Shown piece by piece: positions 1-12,325 of a stretch of 64,000 bases of DNA (its first letter is position 1; every line of letters begins with the position of its first letter). The notes below the pieces were generated by a model, which worked only from the letters and a program-made list of their open reading frames with translations, ran no database searches and was not told the origin of the DNA. Origin of the DNA: Diospyros lotus (taxonomy: Eukaryota > Streptophyta > Magnoliopsida > Ericales > Ebenaceae); assembly GCF_014633365.1 (NCBI RefSeq), contig NC_068350.1, positions 32,107,119 to 32,171,118 on the forward strand. Reading direction: 5' to 3'. The position numbers were made by a program, and so were the translations under genes.

Positions 1-3000
1 AGCCAGATTACTTCACATATCCCATGAGCAATTGCTCGAAACTTGGCTTCAGCACTGCTGCGAGCCACAACTGACTGCTTCTTGCTTCTCCATGTAATAA
101 TATTCCCAAATACCTTAGTGCAATACCCTGAAGTTGAACGACTATCTTCTCTAGAACCAGCCCAATTTGCATCTACATAGCCTTCAATGCTCCTGTTTTC
201 AGTTTTCTTGAACATTAATCTTTTTCCAGGAGTTCCTTTTAGGTATCTTAGAACTTGTTGAACTGCCCTCATATGTTGGCTGATTACACTTACTGAATAG
301 GCTGTTTGGCCTAGTTAATGACAAGTAAATCAACCTCCCTACCAACCTTTGATACTTTTCTTTGTTCACGGGAGCATCATCACTTTTCTCTTCTAGTTTC
401 CAGCCCTTTTCTAAGGGTGTTTTAGCTGGTTTGCAAGCTGTCATTCCGGTATCTTTCAGCAAATCCAAGGTATACTTCTGTTGTGAAATGAACAAACTCT
501 CTTTGCTTCGAGTTACCTCCATGCCTAGGAAATATCTCATAGTTCCTAAGTCTTTAACTTCAAACTTAGCCTTCAATTGCTGCTTTAGATTATCAATTTC
601 TTGCAAATCATCACTTGTTACAATAATATCATCAACATAAACAATCAATATAGCCCTTTTTCCATTTTTGTTAAGTTTAATGAACAAAGTATGCTCAGAT
701 TGGCCTTGTTTATACCCTAGCTGCCTGAGGGTCATGCTGAATTTGTGAAACCAAGCCCTTGGTGACTGTTTTAAACTATAAAGTGACTTTTTCAGCTTGC
801 ACACACTACCACTTCCAACCTTTTGCTCAAAACCGGGGGGAACCCTTGTGTAAATCTCTTCCTCCAAATCACCATTAAGAAAAACATTATTAATGTCGAA
901 TTGGAAGAGAGGCCAACCAAAATTCACATCAATAGATAATAGTACTTGAATGGAATTTAGTTTGGCAATCGGGGCAATTGTCTCCTCATAGTCGATTCCA
1001 AAGGTTTGGGTAAAACCTTGTGCAACCAATCTAGCTTTGTATCGCTCAATGCTCCCATCAGCCTTGTGTTTGACTGTAAATACCCACCTACATCCAACCA
1101 CTTTCTTGTTAGGAGGCAATGGAACTATCTCCCATGTCTTATTTCCCACTAATGCATTCATTGTTTCCATTACAACCATTCTTCACTTAGGATCTTCCAT
1201 AATAGCCTAAATATTTTTAGGAATATTAATGCTATCAATCTGGACCAAATATCCTCTGAACTATGGAGCCAATTTCACATAGGTTAGATGATTAGATATT
1301 GGGTACTTAACACATGATCTTACCCCTTTTCTCAATGCTATTGGAACAACCCAATCTAAGCCATCTTCTTCTTTAGTATTGCTGTCACTTTCTAGTGTAG
1401 CTGTCCCCTCATTGCTACCCTTTTTTGCTGAAGGATCGGTCTCTGGAGATGAATGGTTTTGCTTCAATTCTGTATGACCTTTAGATTTTCTTGAGTAGAC
1501 AAATAGAGGAGGATTTTTGGCTGTTGTAGGACTAGGTTTTTCTTGCTCAGAATGATGAGAGGACTCAGAATTTGCAGGATTTTTGGTGTCAGGTTCAGAA
1601 TTCCCAGCAGGTTCAGAATTTCTAGCACAAAACAATATGTTGTCGTGAGGTACTAAGAATTCTCCCCCTTGATAACATACTGATGGATTGGGATTGAAGG
1701 AAAATAAGGGAGAAATGGGCTCATTGGAATTGTTTTGGTGGCCTGTGAGGGAATAATAGGGAAGATCTTCATAGAATGTCACATTGGTGGACACCAAAAA
1801 TTTGTGACTGGTAGGACAATAGCATTTGTAACCCTTTTGAGAGGGAGAATATCCCACAAAAATGCACTTGGTGGCTTTAGGATTCAACTTGGTCCGAGAA
1901 GGGGCATTGTTGGATGGTAGAGATGGTAGCCAAAAACCTTAGGAGCAATAGACAAGATGGTAGAGATGGTTGGATACATCGTACATAGAATGCTGAGAGG
2001 AGTTTGGAATTGCAAGGTTTGGGATGGGAGACAGTTAATTAGGTAGGCAGCAGTGAGGATTGCTTCTCTCCAATAAGAATGAGGCACATTCATAATGATC
2101 ATCATAGCTCTAGCCACTTCTAAGAGGGGTCGATTTTTTCGTTCGGCCACTCCATTTTGTTGGAGTGTATATGTGCAAGAGTTTTGGTGAAAAATACCGT
2201 ACTCGGCCAAATAATGAGAGATTATTTGAAAAATATTTTCGGCCATTATCAGTGCGAATTATTTTGATGGAAGTTTGGAACATATTCAAAATTAATTTGT
2301 GGAATCGTTTGAATATGTTACTAGCTTCAGATTTTTCCTTCATCAAGTACACCCAATAAGCCCTAGAATGATCATCGCTAAATGTAATAAACCATCTAGA
2401 ACCAGTAATATTTGGGCATTTAGAGGGTCCCCAAATATCACTATGAATTAATTGGAAGGGAGTAGAAGGCTTATACATTTGAGTAGGATGATGAGATCTA
2501 GGTTGTTTAGCAAGAGTACACTGTTCACATAAAAGAAACTGCTCTTTATTACCAAACATATCAGGATATAAAGATTTAAGGTAAGGAAAGCTAGGATGTC
2601 CTAAGCGTTTATGCCATAACAGGACATTGGCATTGGTTTTTACACTTAGAACAGCTTTATTAGAAAAAAAACTAGAAGGGAAAAAAAGATTTTTGCAATA
2701 CAATAAAGGCCATCCATTACTTTAGCATTGTCAATCCTCCTCCCCGAGGCTCGATCTTGAAAAACACAATATGACGGGTAGAACATTATAGTGCAGTTCA
2801 TATCTTTAGTGATCTGGCTCATTGATAATAAATTATGTTGCAGTCCAGGAACATGTAACACAAAATTCAGCTTTAGATTAGAAATATATGCAATTCCCAT
2901 ACCCAAAACCGGTGAAGTGGTTCCATCAGCCATAGATATATCAAGAGATGAGTCACATAAGGTATAATCAGTCAAAGACCATGCTGAATTTGTCATATGG

Positions 3001-4158
3001 TCCGATGCTCCCGTGTCAATCACCCATATATTCTTAGAAAAACTTTTAGAAACCAAGGAGTAGGGTTGGAAATTACCTTGCATTGCTAGAGAAGCAAAGG
3101 GCTGAGGATTAGTTTGGATGGACTGTTTTATACCTTGGTTTAGAAGCCTATACAAGGCTTGAACTTGCTCTTCTGATAGATTTAGATTGGACTTATTTTC
3201 TGTTGGAGCCTCAGCATTATAGGCTGCTACTTTGGGATTATCTCTCCTCGGCCGTGGCTTCCAATTTGCTGGTTTGCGATGGATTTTCCAGCAAATTTCC
3301 TTAATATGGTTAGGCCGCTTGCACTGATCACACCATAACTTCTCCCTTGCTTGACTCTTTGCAAAAAAATCCTCCTGTTTAATAGAGGCAAGAGCCGAAT
3401 GCTGGTGAGGTAAGATTGAATCTGATGGGTTTTGAAGCATCACTTTTCTTCTGCTTTCTTCCCTTCTTACTTTTGAAAAAACTTCCTTCAGTGATAGAAA
3501 AGGCTTTGTACCCAAAATCCTACCCCGAACTTCATCCAAATCAGGGTTAAGACCATATAGGAAGTCAAAAATTTGCTCTCTTTCTATCATCTTATTATAT
3601 TGTGTGCTATTAGTTGGAGACTCCCAAGTTATTGCATAGAACATATCCATCTCATGCCATAATCCAACCAAAACATTAAAATACTCGGTCACACTGTTTA
3701 TACCTTGTTTAGTGTTCCTGATGGTTGATCAGACTTCAAAACATTGAGTGAAATCTTCCAAATCTGAATACATCTCTTGCACTGATTCCCAAACTTCCTT
3801 GGCCGTTCTGTAAAACAGGTATGTTCTCCCTATTTTTGGCTCCATGGAGTTGATTAACCAGGCCATGATGGCAGAATTTTCAGCCTCCCAAAGGCCATAG
3901 TTGGCTGCTGTAGCAGGAGGAGCAAGAATGGATCCCGGTTAAATACCCAGATTTTCCTTTACCTTTTATCACTAACATCACCGATTGAGACCATTCCCTA
4001 AAATTATTCCCATTAAGTTTGTGTTGAGTAATTTGTAGGGGATGGTTATCAATAGGTGTTGTAGTAAGGTGTGAGGGAGACGGAGATGGAAGAGAAGCAC
4101 TTGGAGATGAAGTAGCTAAGGCTTTGGTTAGGGTTGGGTTGATAGTGGTGTCAGCCAT
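1..4158 (-). pseudogene. Ty1/copia gag-pol, decayed, 3' end outside window
   Basis: Reading the minus strand from 4158, the order is gag N-terminus, a CCHC zinc knuckle (C-X2-C-X4-H-X4-C near 3325), an aspartic protease with VIDTGASDHM (near 3020), an integrase with its HHCC start (WHKRLGHP), RTDNG and NGVAERKN motifs (2110-2620), a reverse transcriptase with YVDDIIVTS (near 630) and an RNase H ending in SSAEAKFRA at the window edge. The order protease-integrase-RT-RNase H is diagnostic of copia. The frame is broken several times (near 3700-3880, 2650, 2110-2250, 1885 and 1200), so no polyprotein can be made. Its 3' LTR lies left of position 1. It sits beside, and probably inside, the upstream part of the WD40 gene, but that cannot be shown here. 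Confidence 0.93.
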
Positions 4159-4217
4159 GAATGAAATCGGGAGAAGTCACTATCGTTCTTCCTTGATCGA
4201 ACAGTTCTCTGATACCA

Positions 4218-4505
4218 TGAAAAGACTTTGAAATAATCCAATAGCTTGCTTGAATTAAATCCGAGAGTAATAGAAATATAAATACAAACTACTGCTATAT
4301 CACTTTCTTAGAAAGTAGAAAAGGATTTGGAACTCTACTCCTAAAAAATAGGGATAACTATCTCCTAAAACTTAGGAGATAAAGAAGATGTAAAAACAAA
4401 AGATTACAACAATTATCTACTACTAACGAACATAAATTTAAATAAGCTGAAGATAATCTTGAGTTCTCATGCTTCTAGAGTCCTTCTCCACTTATACTTC
4501 TAACA
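4218..4505 (-). repeat. 5' LTR of the copia element, with adjoining PBS
   Basis: On the minus strand this 288-bp segment starts TGTTAGAAG and ends CTTTTCA. It is followed at once by TGGTATCAGAG (4207-4217), the primer-binding site for initiator tRNA-Met, about 50 bp upstream of the gag start. The TG...CA ends and the PBS define both edges. The partner LTR is outside the window, so neither TSD nor LTR divergence can be read. Confidence 0.85.
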
Positions 4506-4997
4506 AAAAAATGATTTCGTCTAACAATTCAAAACATAATGATGTAGAACCCAAACCAAAAGAAATAATAGTAATCTTGATTACTTGAAATCGATAGTAA
4601 TATTTAATATTATTCATCAAAATATGTCGTTTAATACTTTATAAAAGGATTATTTATAGACAATTAATAGATAGAAACCTATTCTAATGAGAAATCCTTT
4701 CTAACTAGAATTCCTTCGTAATTAAGCTAATAAAGGTAATCCTAATCAAATTAGAATTTCTAGGACAAAAGAAATTAAAAGAAACTAGGAAACAAATTAA
4801 AATAAAGAAATTAATAAAACAATATTAATTTATATTTTTACGCTTAAAATATTGTTTTTCGATACATTTCTCTCTATGATCTTCATTGCATAATCTTCTG
4901 CTAGATTAGTGATCTGGTATCCACTGATTAGTGTCTTGAGCAATAGATTGACAACTGGAATTTGACAAGGAATAAGAAACTAGTAACTCTAAATCAC
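4506..4997. other. AT-rich noncoding stretch between two elements
   Basis: No coding segment, splice-bounded exon or clear repeat boundary is visible. The last five bases (4993-4997, atcac) are one copy of the TSD of the next element. It may be intron of the WD40 gene, since the DNA right of that element continues to the gene without another gene between. Confidence 0.5.
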
Positions 4998-5375
4998 TGT
5001 CATGTACCTAGGGTTCAACCTAGAGTTTAAGAGATAATTGGAAGGAATTGGGGAAGATATCAGAAGAAATGGGAGGGAATTAGGGAAGAACAAAAACAAT
5101 GAGAGAGATTAGGGAGAACTGAGAGAAAGAGAGGGAAGTTGAGAGAGTTTGAAATCAGATTTCATTCAATAATATTTTCCTTTTTTTGAATTAGGTTGTA
5201 TTAGCCTTATATACTGATCTAGTAGCTAAAGTTTGGCGCCAATAGGGCTACCAAATATTCAAATCAAGTATAACTGAAGGCAATTATCTTTTAGGTACAA
5301 ACCACTACAACTACAATACAATTAAAAAGAAATTTATCTATTATCTAATTACTATTATGTGCTTGGGTCATGACA
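4998..5375 (-). repeat. 3' LTR of the TR-GAG element
   Basis: This LTR is 378 bp long with the inverted ends TGTCATG...CATGACA. It matches the LTR at 11951-12320 along its length but carries a 12-bp insertion near 5016. Both contain AG-rich runs around 5090-5150. Confidence 0.92.
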
Positions 5376-6817
5376 ATTTTCCCCCTTTAGAGAGGGTTCT
5401 TGTCTCCAAGAACTTCCTACAATTGGTCCCGTTTCTTCACTTAATCCTGAGTTGCTCTTCTTCTTCTTTTCCATCCTCCAATCCTTCCATATGTAGTAAT
5501 TGTTTCTTGCACCTGTGACCTGGGTTAAACTGTTCTCCACATTGGTAGCACAACCTTGCTTGTCTCCTTTGTTCCATCAAAAGAGACTTGGCTGAATTAG
5601 GGTTAGTATAAATCCTATGACTTGAATTTCCTTCCAGTTGCGAATTGTTTGTAGGATGAATTTCAATTAGGAGCTAGTGTTTCGTCACAAAGGCTTCCAC
5701 ATGCAGTGAAGCACCCTTAGCTGCTTCCTGCAGTGTCTTAGGCTTTAACATCTTCATCGTCGGCCTCAAGCCAATGATGAAGCTTGAGATGAAATATTCC
5801 TTAGTCATGTGGGGGTTACGACTCAACATGAGTGATTTCAACTCCTCAAATTTGAGTTGATATTCCTATACTGTCCCATCTTGTTTCAACTTATTAAATT
5901 CCTCTACTACATCCATCATGCCACGGTCTCCTAACCCCTTGCACAAACGTCTAACAAATTCATCCCAATTGCAACCATCCCTAACTTTGGACCATCCTTG
6001 GAACCACACATCTCTGACATCGTTTTGATAGGTAGATGCTAGGGTAACCCTTTGGTTATCGGGCACTTGATGGATGTCATAGTTGTTAAAGGCGCGCCTA
6101 GGCGCAAGGCGCCTTAAGGCGCCAGTTCAGTGCCTCGCTTGGGCCGAGGCGAGGCGATTTCAGCGAGGCGCTCGCCTTGCACAGTGAGGCGCCGAGGCGA
6201 GAGGCGCGCCTCATGAAACCTAGGTTTTAATTAAAACCTATGCAGCCCAATTCCTCCCCTCTTGTCAGTTCCAGTATGTATACATTACAAGTTACAACAT
6301 ATTTACATTTCTTTAGTTTAAGTAAATGTTCACATTTTCTTTTATTTTTATTTTACCTTCCATTTATTTTAATAAATAAATGTAAATAAGAAAATACCCC
6401 CATTTGGATTCAATAAAAATATTTAAAAAATCAAAATCCGTAACAATAAGAAAATATGATTTTGGTTTTAGTACAAACTCAGGATTTAGCGATTTTACCA
6501 CCCCTAAAATACATACCTACTATTTCTTGAAAAATTCAGTAAAAATCATTTTAACAACAATGGTTGTTAGCTATCAAAATACCGGGAGATAATTTTTGAA
6601 AATGAAAACATTTTCTTATATGTCTTCTTATAATGCGCTAATCTTCCAGACTTAGAAAAATAACATTTTTCAAAATGAAAACATTTTCTTGATTGTGGAC
6701 TGGTAGTGTTTATTAATTGTGGAGAGCACTAAAGCTTGTCCAAAATGTCCTCCATCAGTAAAACAAGAGATTGGAGAGTACATGCAAAAAAAGAAAAATA
6801 ACAGGGATGAGTGAAAT

Positions 6818-7117
6818 ATGGCATCGTTAGATGATGATGAGGAGGAAGAGCTGTCTCAAAGTAGGAAAAGACCGAATGCATCTATCCAATGTATTAAACA
6901 AACTCGATCACAATCGGGTTCAACTTCGGCTTCGACTTCAAAGCGGCGAGTAACTCAGGTGATTGAAGAGGAGGAAGAAAGTGAGACAGAGACTGAAGAT
7001 GATGAAGACTTGGAAGAGGGAGAAGAATTGGGACATGAAGAAGAAGATGAAAGGGTGATTGAAGGGGATGATGAAGATATTGACCTTGATGTTGATGATC
7101 TCCTTGATGATGATTGA
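6818..7117 (+). CDS. Acidic 99-residue ORF inside the hAT element
   Basis: The ORF begins ATGGCATCG and ends TGA. Residues 1-50 are mixed and Ser/Arg-rich. Residues 51-99 are almost all Asp/Glu, ending in a run of Asp. It has no membrane segment or known catalytic motif. Acidic tails are common at the C-terminus of hAT transposases, so this may be the last exon of a lost transposase; that is inference. Low-complexity composition could also keep it open by chance. Confidence 0.35.
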   Translation: MASLDDDEEEELSQSRKRPNASIQCIKQTRSQSGSTSASTSKRRVTQVIEEEEESETETEDDEDLEEGEELGHEEEDERVIEGDDEDIDLDVDDLLDDD

Positions 7118-7267
7118 TTAAAACTTCTTTATTTATTGTGGACTTGTAGTGTTTATATGTTTGTTTAGAACTTTGCATGATGATTGGTACTTATTTGAGT
7201 TTGAGACTTTAAGTTTGAACTTTGATGATGTTAGTTTAGAATTTGAAGATAATGAATCATTAATGAT

Positions 7268-10200
7268 GTGCAACTCCGCCTGGGGATGTTATCCACTGCC
7301 GATCCCAAGCCCGGATAAAGGAGAAAGGTTGCGTTAGGTAGCCGACAGCCAACGTAAAATTTAGTCGGATCCAAAACATGAACTCTAGACAAATTATGAA
7401 AAATCGTTGGGGCGTGGGCGTAACCCTTCATAGTGACGCGCTACATTGCCCGCATGTAGTGTCAAGTGAGTTAGGGCTGCTTCATTGGCTCCCAAATGTA
7501 GTGACAAATGAGCAAGGGTCCCTGCATTTGCTTGGACGGATGTGGATAATGAAGCTAGTCCAAAATCAAAATCAAAACCAGAATAAAAAACAAAATCAAA
7601 TTCAAAGTCAAGGCAAAAAAAAAAAATCATAGATTAAGGATTGGGTCATGCAACATAGGAACATTAACATGCATAGCTATGGAAGTGGTAGATGTGATGA
7701 TTAGGAGAAAGATTAATATTATGTGCCTTCAAGAGACGAGATGAGTAGGGAAAAAAACAAAAATTTTATCAGAAACTGGATATAAAATATGGTACACAGG
7801 AAATGATCGAGCGAAAAATGGAGTAGGGATTATTATGGATAAAAGCTTTGTAGATGAGGTAGTGGATGTATAGAGAATAGGGGATAAGATTATTATGGTG
7901 AAGGTTAGTTTAGGAAGTATGAACCATAAGTGGGGTTAGGTGAGGAGATAAAAGCAAAATTCTGGGAGGACCTAGAGGGACTCATACAAATGATACCAAG
8001 AGGAGAGAAAGTGATTATAGGAGGTGACCTAAATGGGTACGTGGGTAGAGACGGAAACGGCTATAGAGAGGTACATGAAGGGTATGGATTCGAGGAAATT
8101 AATAATGAGGGTAAATCTATTCTAGATTTTGTTATGGCATATGGGCTCATCATAACCATTACTAGGTTCAAAAAACGGGACAAATACTTAATCACATATA
8201 AAAATGTCACATCAAACACCCAAATAGATTACTTCCTCATGAGACAAGAGGATCGATTATGTTGTGGGGATTGTAAGGTGATACCGGGAGAGTGTTTTAA
8301 CTACTCAACATAGACTTCTAGTACTTAACGTCCAAGTAAGAAATTGGAAAAGAGAAAATCGTATAAAACAAAATCCAAGAATCAGGTGGTGAGATTTAAA
8401 AGGGGAGAAATAACTAATCTTCAAAGAAAAATTAAGGGGTAGAAGGGAATGGAATGGAGAAGGACAGACAAACTAAATATGGAGAGAAATGACTAATGCC
8501 CTGTGAAGCACGACAAATGTAGTTCTTGGAGAGACAAATGGTAGAGTCCCTACTCTTAAGGAGTCTTGGTGGTGGAATGCAGAGGTATAATTGAAAATTA
8601 AAAATAAGAAAACTTGCTATAAGACCTGTATATCAGTGCAACAATGAAGAAAATTAAAAAAATTATAAAGAAGCAAAAAAGGCAGCAAAAAGAGCTGTTA
8701 GTGAAGCAAGGTAAAAAACATATGAGAATCTATATAAACGACTTGATACAAAAGATGGAGAAAGGGATATATATAAATTAGCTAAAGCATGAGAAAGAAA
8801 AACAAGGGATTAAATCAAGTGAAATGCATAAAAGATGAAAATCAAAATGTATTAGTAAATGAGGGAGCGATTAAGGAGAGATGAAATGAGTATTTCACAA
8901 AATTATTTAATGATGGTGACGACACAAGAGTTAGGTTGGGACACCTTAGTAACTCTGAAGGGAACGTGAACTATACATTTTATCGAGGCATAAGTTCAAA
9001 TAAAATAAGGCAAGCATTAAAAAAGATGAAAAATCATAAGGCGATGGGACCGGATAATATACCAATAGAAGCATGGAAATGCATGGGAGAAGAGGGCATC
9101 TCCTGGCTAACGAAATTATTTAACGCGATCCTTAAATAAAAAAAGATGCCAGATGAGTGGAGAAAGAGTACATTGGTTCCTATATATAAGAATAAAAGAG
9201 ATGTTCAAAACTGTGAAAATTATAGAGGAATTAAGTTAATGAGCCATACCATGAAACTCTAGGAAAAAATAATAGAGCGGAGGCTTCGAAAAGAAACAGA
9301 GGTGTCGGAAAATCAGTTTGGTTTCATGCCCGGTAGGTCAATAATGGAAGCTATATACCTATTGAGGCGCCTAATGGAAATGTATCGGGATTATTAGAAG
9401 GACCTACATATGGTGTTTATAGATCTAGAAAAGGCCTATGATAGGGTCCCTAGAGAAGTATTATGGAGGGTTTTAGAGAAGAAAGGAGTCCGAATAGCCT
9501 ATATACAAGCCTTTAAGGACATGTATCACGATGCAGAGACAAGGGTCAGAACATGCGGAGGGGATACTGAACCGTTTAAAATTACAATAAGACTGCATCA
9601 AGGTTTTGCACTAAGTCCATACTTATTTGCTCTAGTAATGGATGAACTCACTAAAGATATTCAGACAGAGGTGTCATGGTGTATGCTATTTGCAGACGAC
9701 ATAGTGTTGGTAGATGAAACAAAAGAAGGAGTGAACACTAAGCTTGAGTTGTGGAGAAACAATTTAAAATCTAAGGGATTTAAATTAAGTAGAAAGAAAA
9801 CAGAATATATGGAATGTAAATTTAGTAAGAATGCAAGAGTGGAGGATGTTATAATAAAATTGGAAGACCAAATCTTATAAAGAAAAGACCATTTTCGATA
9901 TTTGGGATCAGTGATTCAAAAAGATGGAGAAATTCACGAGGATGTCACACATAGAATTAAGGCAGGTTGGCTAAAATGGAGAAATGCATCGAGGGTGTTA
10001 TGTGATGGTAAAATCCCATTAAAACTAAAAGGAAAATTCTATAGGACAGCTATAAGACCAGTCTTGTTGTATGGTTCAGAATGTTGGGCAGTCAAATACC
10101 AGCATGAGCAAAAGACGAGCGTACCAGAGATGAGGATGTTAAGATGGATGTGCGGCCACACAAGAAAAGATAAAATTAGAAATGAAGTTATTCGTAATAA

Positions 10201-10500
10201 GGTAGGAGTAGTGCCAATCGAGGAGTAGATGAGAGAGACTAGACTAAGATGGTTTGATTATATGAGAAGGAGACCAAGTGACGCTCCTGTGAGGAGAGTT
10301 GATGAAATGGAACAATTAGTCAAAAAAAGAGATAGAAGCAGACACAAGAAGACTTTGGGAGAGACATTAAAGTTTGATATGAAGTGTATGGACCTAAATG
10401 AAGATATGACAAAAGACAGAAATACATGGAAGTCTAGAATTCATGTAGCCGACCCCACATAGTGGGATAAAGGCTGGATATGTTATTGTTGTTTGTTGTT
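7268..10500 (+). mobile_element. Full-length RTE-clade LINE
   Basis: This 3,233-bp element is flanked by a perfect 14-bp TSD, gaatcattaatgat (7254-7267 and 10501-10514), inside the hAT element. It has a 5' leader of about 370 bp, an apurinic-type endonuclease, a reverse transcriptase and a short C-terminal region. It ends in a TTG-repeat tail rather than poly(A). That length, domain order and simple-repeat tail are typical of plant RTE elements. A truncated relative lies at 16190-16869. Confidence 0.92.
7640..10462 (+). pseudogene. RTE endonuclease/reverse transcriptase ORF, broken
   Basis: Endonuclease motifs appear from 7640 (SCNIGTL, CLQETR near 7726) to about 8310. The thumb and fingers of the reverse transcriptase lie at 8936-9400. 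The palm at 9410-9880 has [15 protein letters not shown] and the catalytic box [11 protein letters not shown] (near 9690). The C-terminal segment 9902-10462 has the conserved RRETRLRWF and ends IHVADPT. Stops and frameshifts occur throughout (for example near 7870, 8310, 9140, 9395, 9880 and 10228), so no active protein is expected. Confidence 0.9.
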
Positions 10501-11950
10501 GAATCATTAATGATATGCATGTGTCATTATTGATAATTTGATAGTTTTTTATGATTTTACAAGATTTTGAATTTTTTTCTAAAAGGTGCGCCTTGCCTCG
10601 TGTGTCTCGCGTCTCAGTCTCCATAACCCTTTGCGCCTCGCGCCTTTTAGAACTATGATGGATGTTGAACAATTTCTTGCACCGCCTCAGCCAAGATCCA
10701 GGCTTTTGCCCTTCAAATAGAGGCAATTGTAGTTTTGGCACTAGAAAAATGGATTGGTGGGTGGTCACCTGTGTCCTATCTCTTCTCCACCACATTTTCT
10801 CCCACAATGGTCAGTTAAACCTCAAACTCCGAGGATCCTACCACCTTGTGGTTGGTTCCAATTCCCTAGAGGGTTGGTTCCAACCTATCTCTAGGGGGAA
10901 AGTCAGGTGAGATCCTTACTTGATTTTAGCTGGAGAACATGAGCATGAATTGTTGCATCTGCTTACGGAGCATGTTGCTCTACTCTCGCATCTCCTCTCG
11001 AATTCGATCGCACATATCCCTGCAAAATCGATCTACCACATCGTCCAGCTTCTTATCCACCACCATTGCAATCGTCTCCTCCATGGATCCCATACGAGTC
11101 TGCATCTTCGCCACCATCGCTATCACCTGCTACATCTGAGACTTCATTTGCTGATTCATTTGGGTGTCGTTAGCCATTGGTGGTTTGATCGCTTGAGAGA
11201 TCGTTGGCTAGGAACTTGCTTTGAATTTTCTTCTCTATTCATTGTAGTTGTTCGCCACTGATTGCGATGGAGGCAGATCAATAATTCTCCTGTTCTGAAA
11301 CCTTATTTCGCTGAATCTGCCAGTTTCAGCGTCGCCTTTCAATTTGGAACCAAATTACCCAAAATTCACAATCATCAAGGAGCGTCGGAAAACGCAGCTG
11401 AAAATGACCTCCTATTTTGCCTGCAAAATTCGAACGTGGACTGTCGGAAATTCGCATAGCTCGCGTGGATCTACTTTGATTATCAGCCCAAGTATACTTG
11501 CCTAGAACACTGGAAATCACCTGGCTCGTCGGAATTAGCTGCACTGACTCACTGCTCTGATGCGCCTGGATCTCTTGACTCTCGATCAAGAATTACCTTC
11601 AATTTGCTGATAGGATCTATCGTCTCAGAATCTGCACACTCTGATTATCGCCTAAACCTCCATTCGTTGGAATTCCACTAGATCTGTTGGATAATCGATC
11701 ACCTGAATTCTTAGCTCAAGATTTGCTTCTCTGCCGATAATCTACTTGCATGTGTCGGAATCAAGTTTCGAGAATCAATTGCGTTGGAAAGCAACAATCT
11801 ATATCAGTCAGAAATTAATTAACAGAGAAAAACTGTCGCGGAACGATTGCTCTGTTTTGATCTATCTCTATCATCGTCGAGTCGATTCAAAATTCACGCC
11901 AAGAAAGGTCGGACATTGACAGCTGAGGAACGACTGCTCTGATACCAATT

Positions 11951-12320
11951 TGTCATGTACCTAGGGTTTAAGAGATAATTGGAAGGAATTGGGGAAGATA
12001 GATAAGAAGAAATGGGAGGGAATTGGGGAAGAACAAAAACAATGAGAGAGATTAGGGAGAACTGAGAGAAAGAGAGGGAAATTGAGAGAGATTGAAATCA
12101 GTTTTCATTCAATAGTATTCTCCTCTATTTGAATTAGGTTGTATCAGCCTTATATATGCTGATCCAGTTGCTAAGGTTTGGCACTAATAGGGCTGCCAAA
12201 TATTCAAATCAAATACAGATGAAGACAGTTATCTTTTAGGTTCAAACCGCTACAACTACAATAGAATTAAAAAAAAATTCATCTATTATCTAATTACCAA
12301 TATGTCATTGGGTCATGACA
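11951..12320 (-). repeat. 5' LTR of the TR-GAG element
   Basis: This LTR is 370 bp long with TGTCATG...CATGACA ends. The PBS for tRNA-Met lies immediately left of it (read on the minus strand). The LTR is followed on the right by the TSD atcac (12321-12325). Confidence 0.92.
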
Positions 12321-12325
12321 ATCAC

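Larger units (their letters stand above)
6078..10657 (+). mobile_element. hAT-superfamily DNA transposon, interrupted by an RTE LINE
   Basis: The ends are inverted: CATAGTT...AAAGGCGCG on the left and its near-complement ...CGCGCCTTTTAGAACTATG on the right. They are flanked by the 8-bp TSD atggatgt (6070-6077 and 10658-10665), and an 8-bp TSD is the hAT hallmark. Subterminal regions (6090-6215 and 10585-10650) are packed with GGCG/GAGGCG and their complements, as expected for transposase-binding repeats. Without the LINE the element is about 1.35 kb. It holds only an acidic ORF and no recognisable catalytic or BED zinc-finger domain, so it is probably non-autonomous. The insertion lies inside the gag of the TR-GAG element. 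Confidence 0.85.
5437..11177 (-). pseudogene. Ty3/gypsy-type gag, split by a hAT insertion
   Basis: The ATG is at 11175-11177. The N-terminal part (11177-10920) is rich in Gln and Met and has in-frame stops. The capsid-like core is in two pieces, 10920-10658 and 6077-5700. The first contains KLQLPLFEG and the second a WDEFVRRL motif, both typical of plant gypsy gag. A CCHC knuckle (CYQCG...GHRCKK) lies near 5530, and a TGA follows at 5437-5439. If one copy of the 8-bp duplication is dropped, the two halves continue in the same frame, which confirms the insertion boundaries. At least three nonsense codons make it non-functional as it stands. Confidence 0.82.
4998..12320 (-). mobile_element. 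Gag-only LTR retrotransposon (TR-GAG type), interrupted by a hAT element
   Basis: The two LTRs (4998-5375 and 11951-12320) are flanked by the 5-bp TSD atcac (4993-4997 and 12321-12325). On the minus strand the right LTR is followed by a tRNA-Met PBS (TGGTATCAGAGC, 11937-11948 read in reverse). A polypurine tract (AAAGGGGGAAAAT) directly precedes the left LTR. The only coding region is a gag that ends just after its zinc knuckle, about 60 bp from the left LTR; there is no room for protease, RT or integrase. Once the 4.58-kb inserted DNA is removed the element is about 2.7 kb. This fits the class of plant elements with terminal repeats and a gag domain but no pol, which depend on other elements for reverse transcription. 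Confidence 0.9.

Noticed and set aside
7378..7632. Overlapping sense and antisense ORFs rich in Gln/Asn or Phe/Asp
   Set aside because: They fall in the LINE 5' leader and over an A-rich repeat (7560-7630); the composition is low-complexity only.
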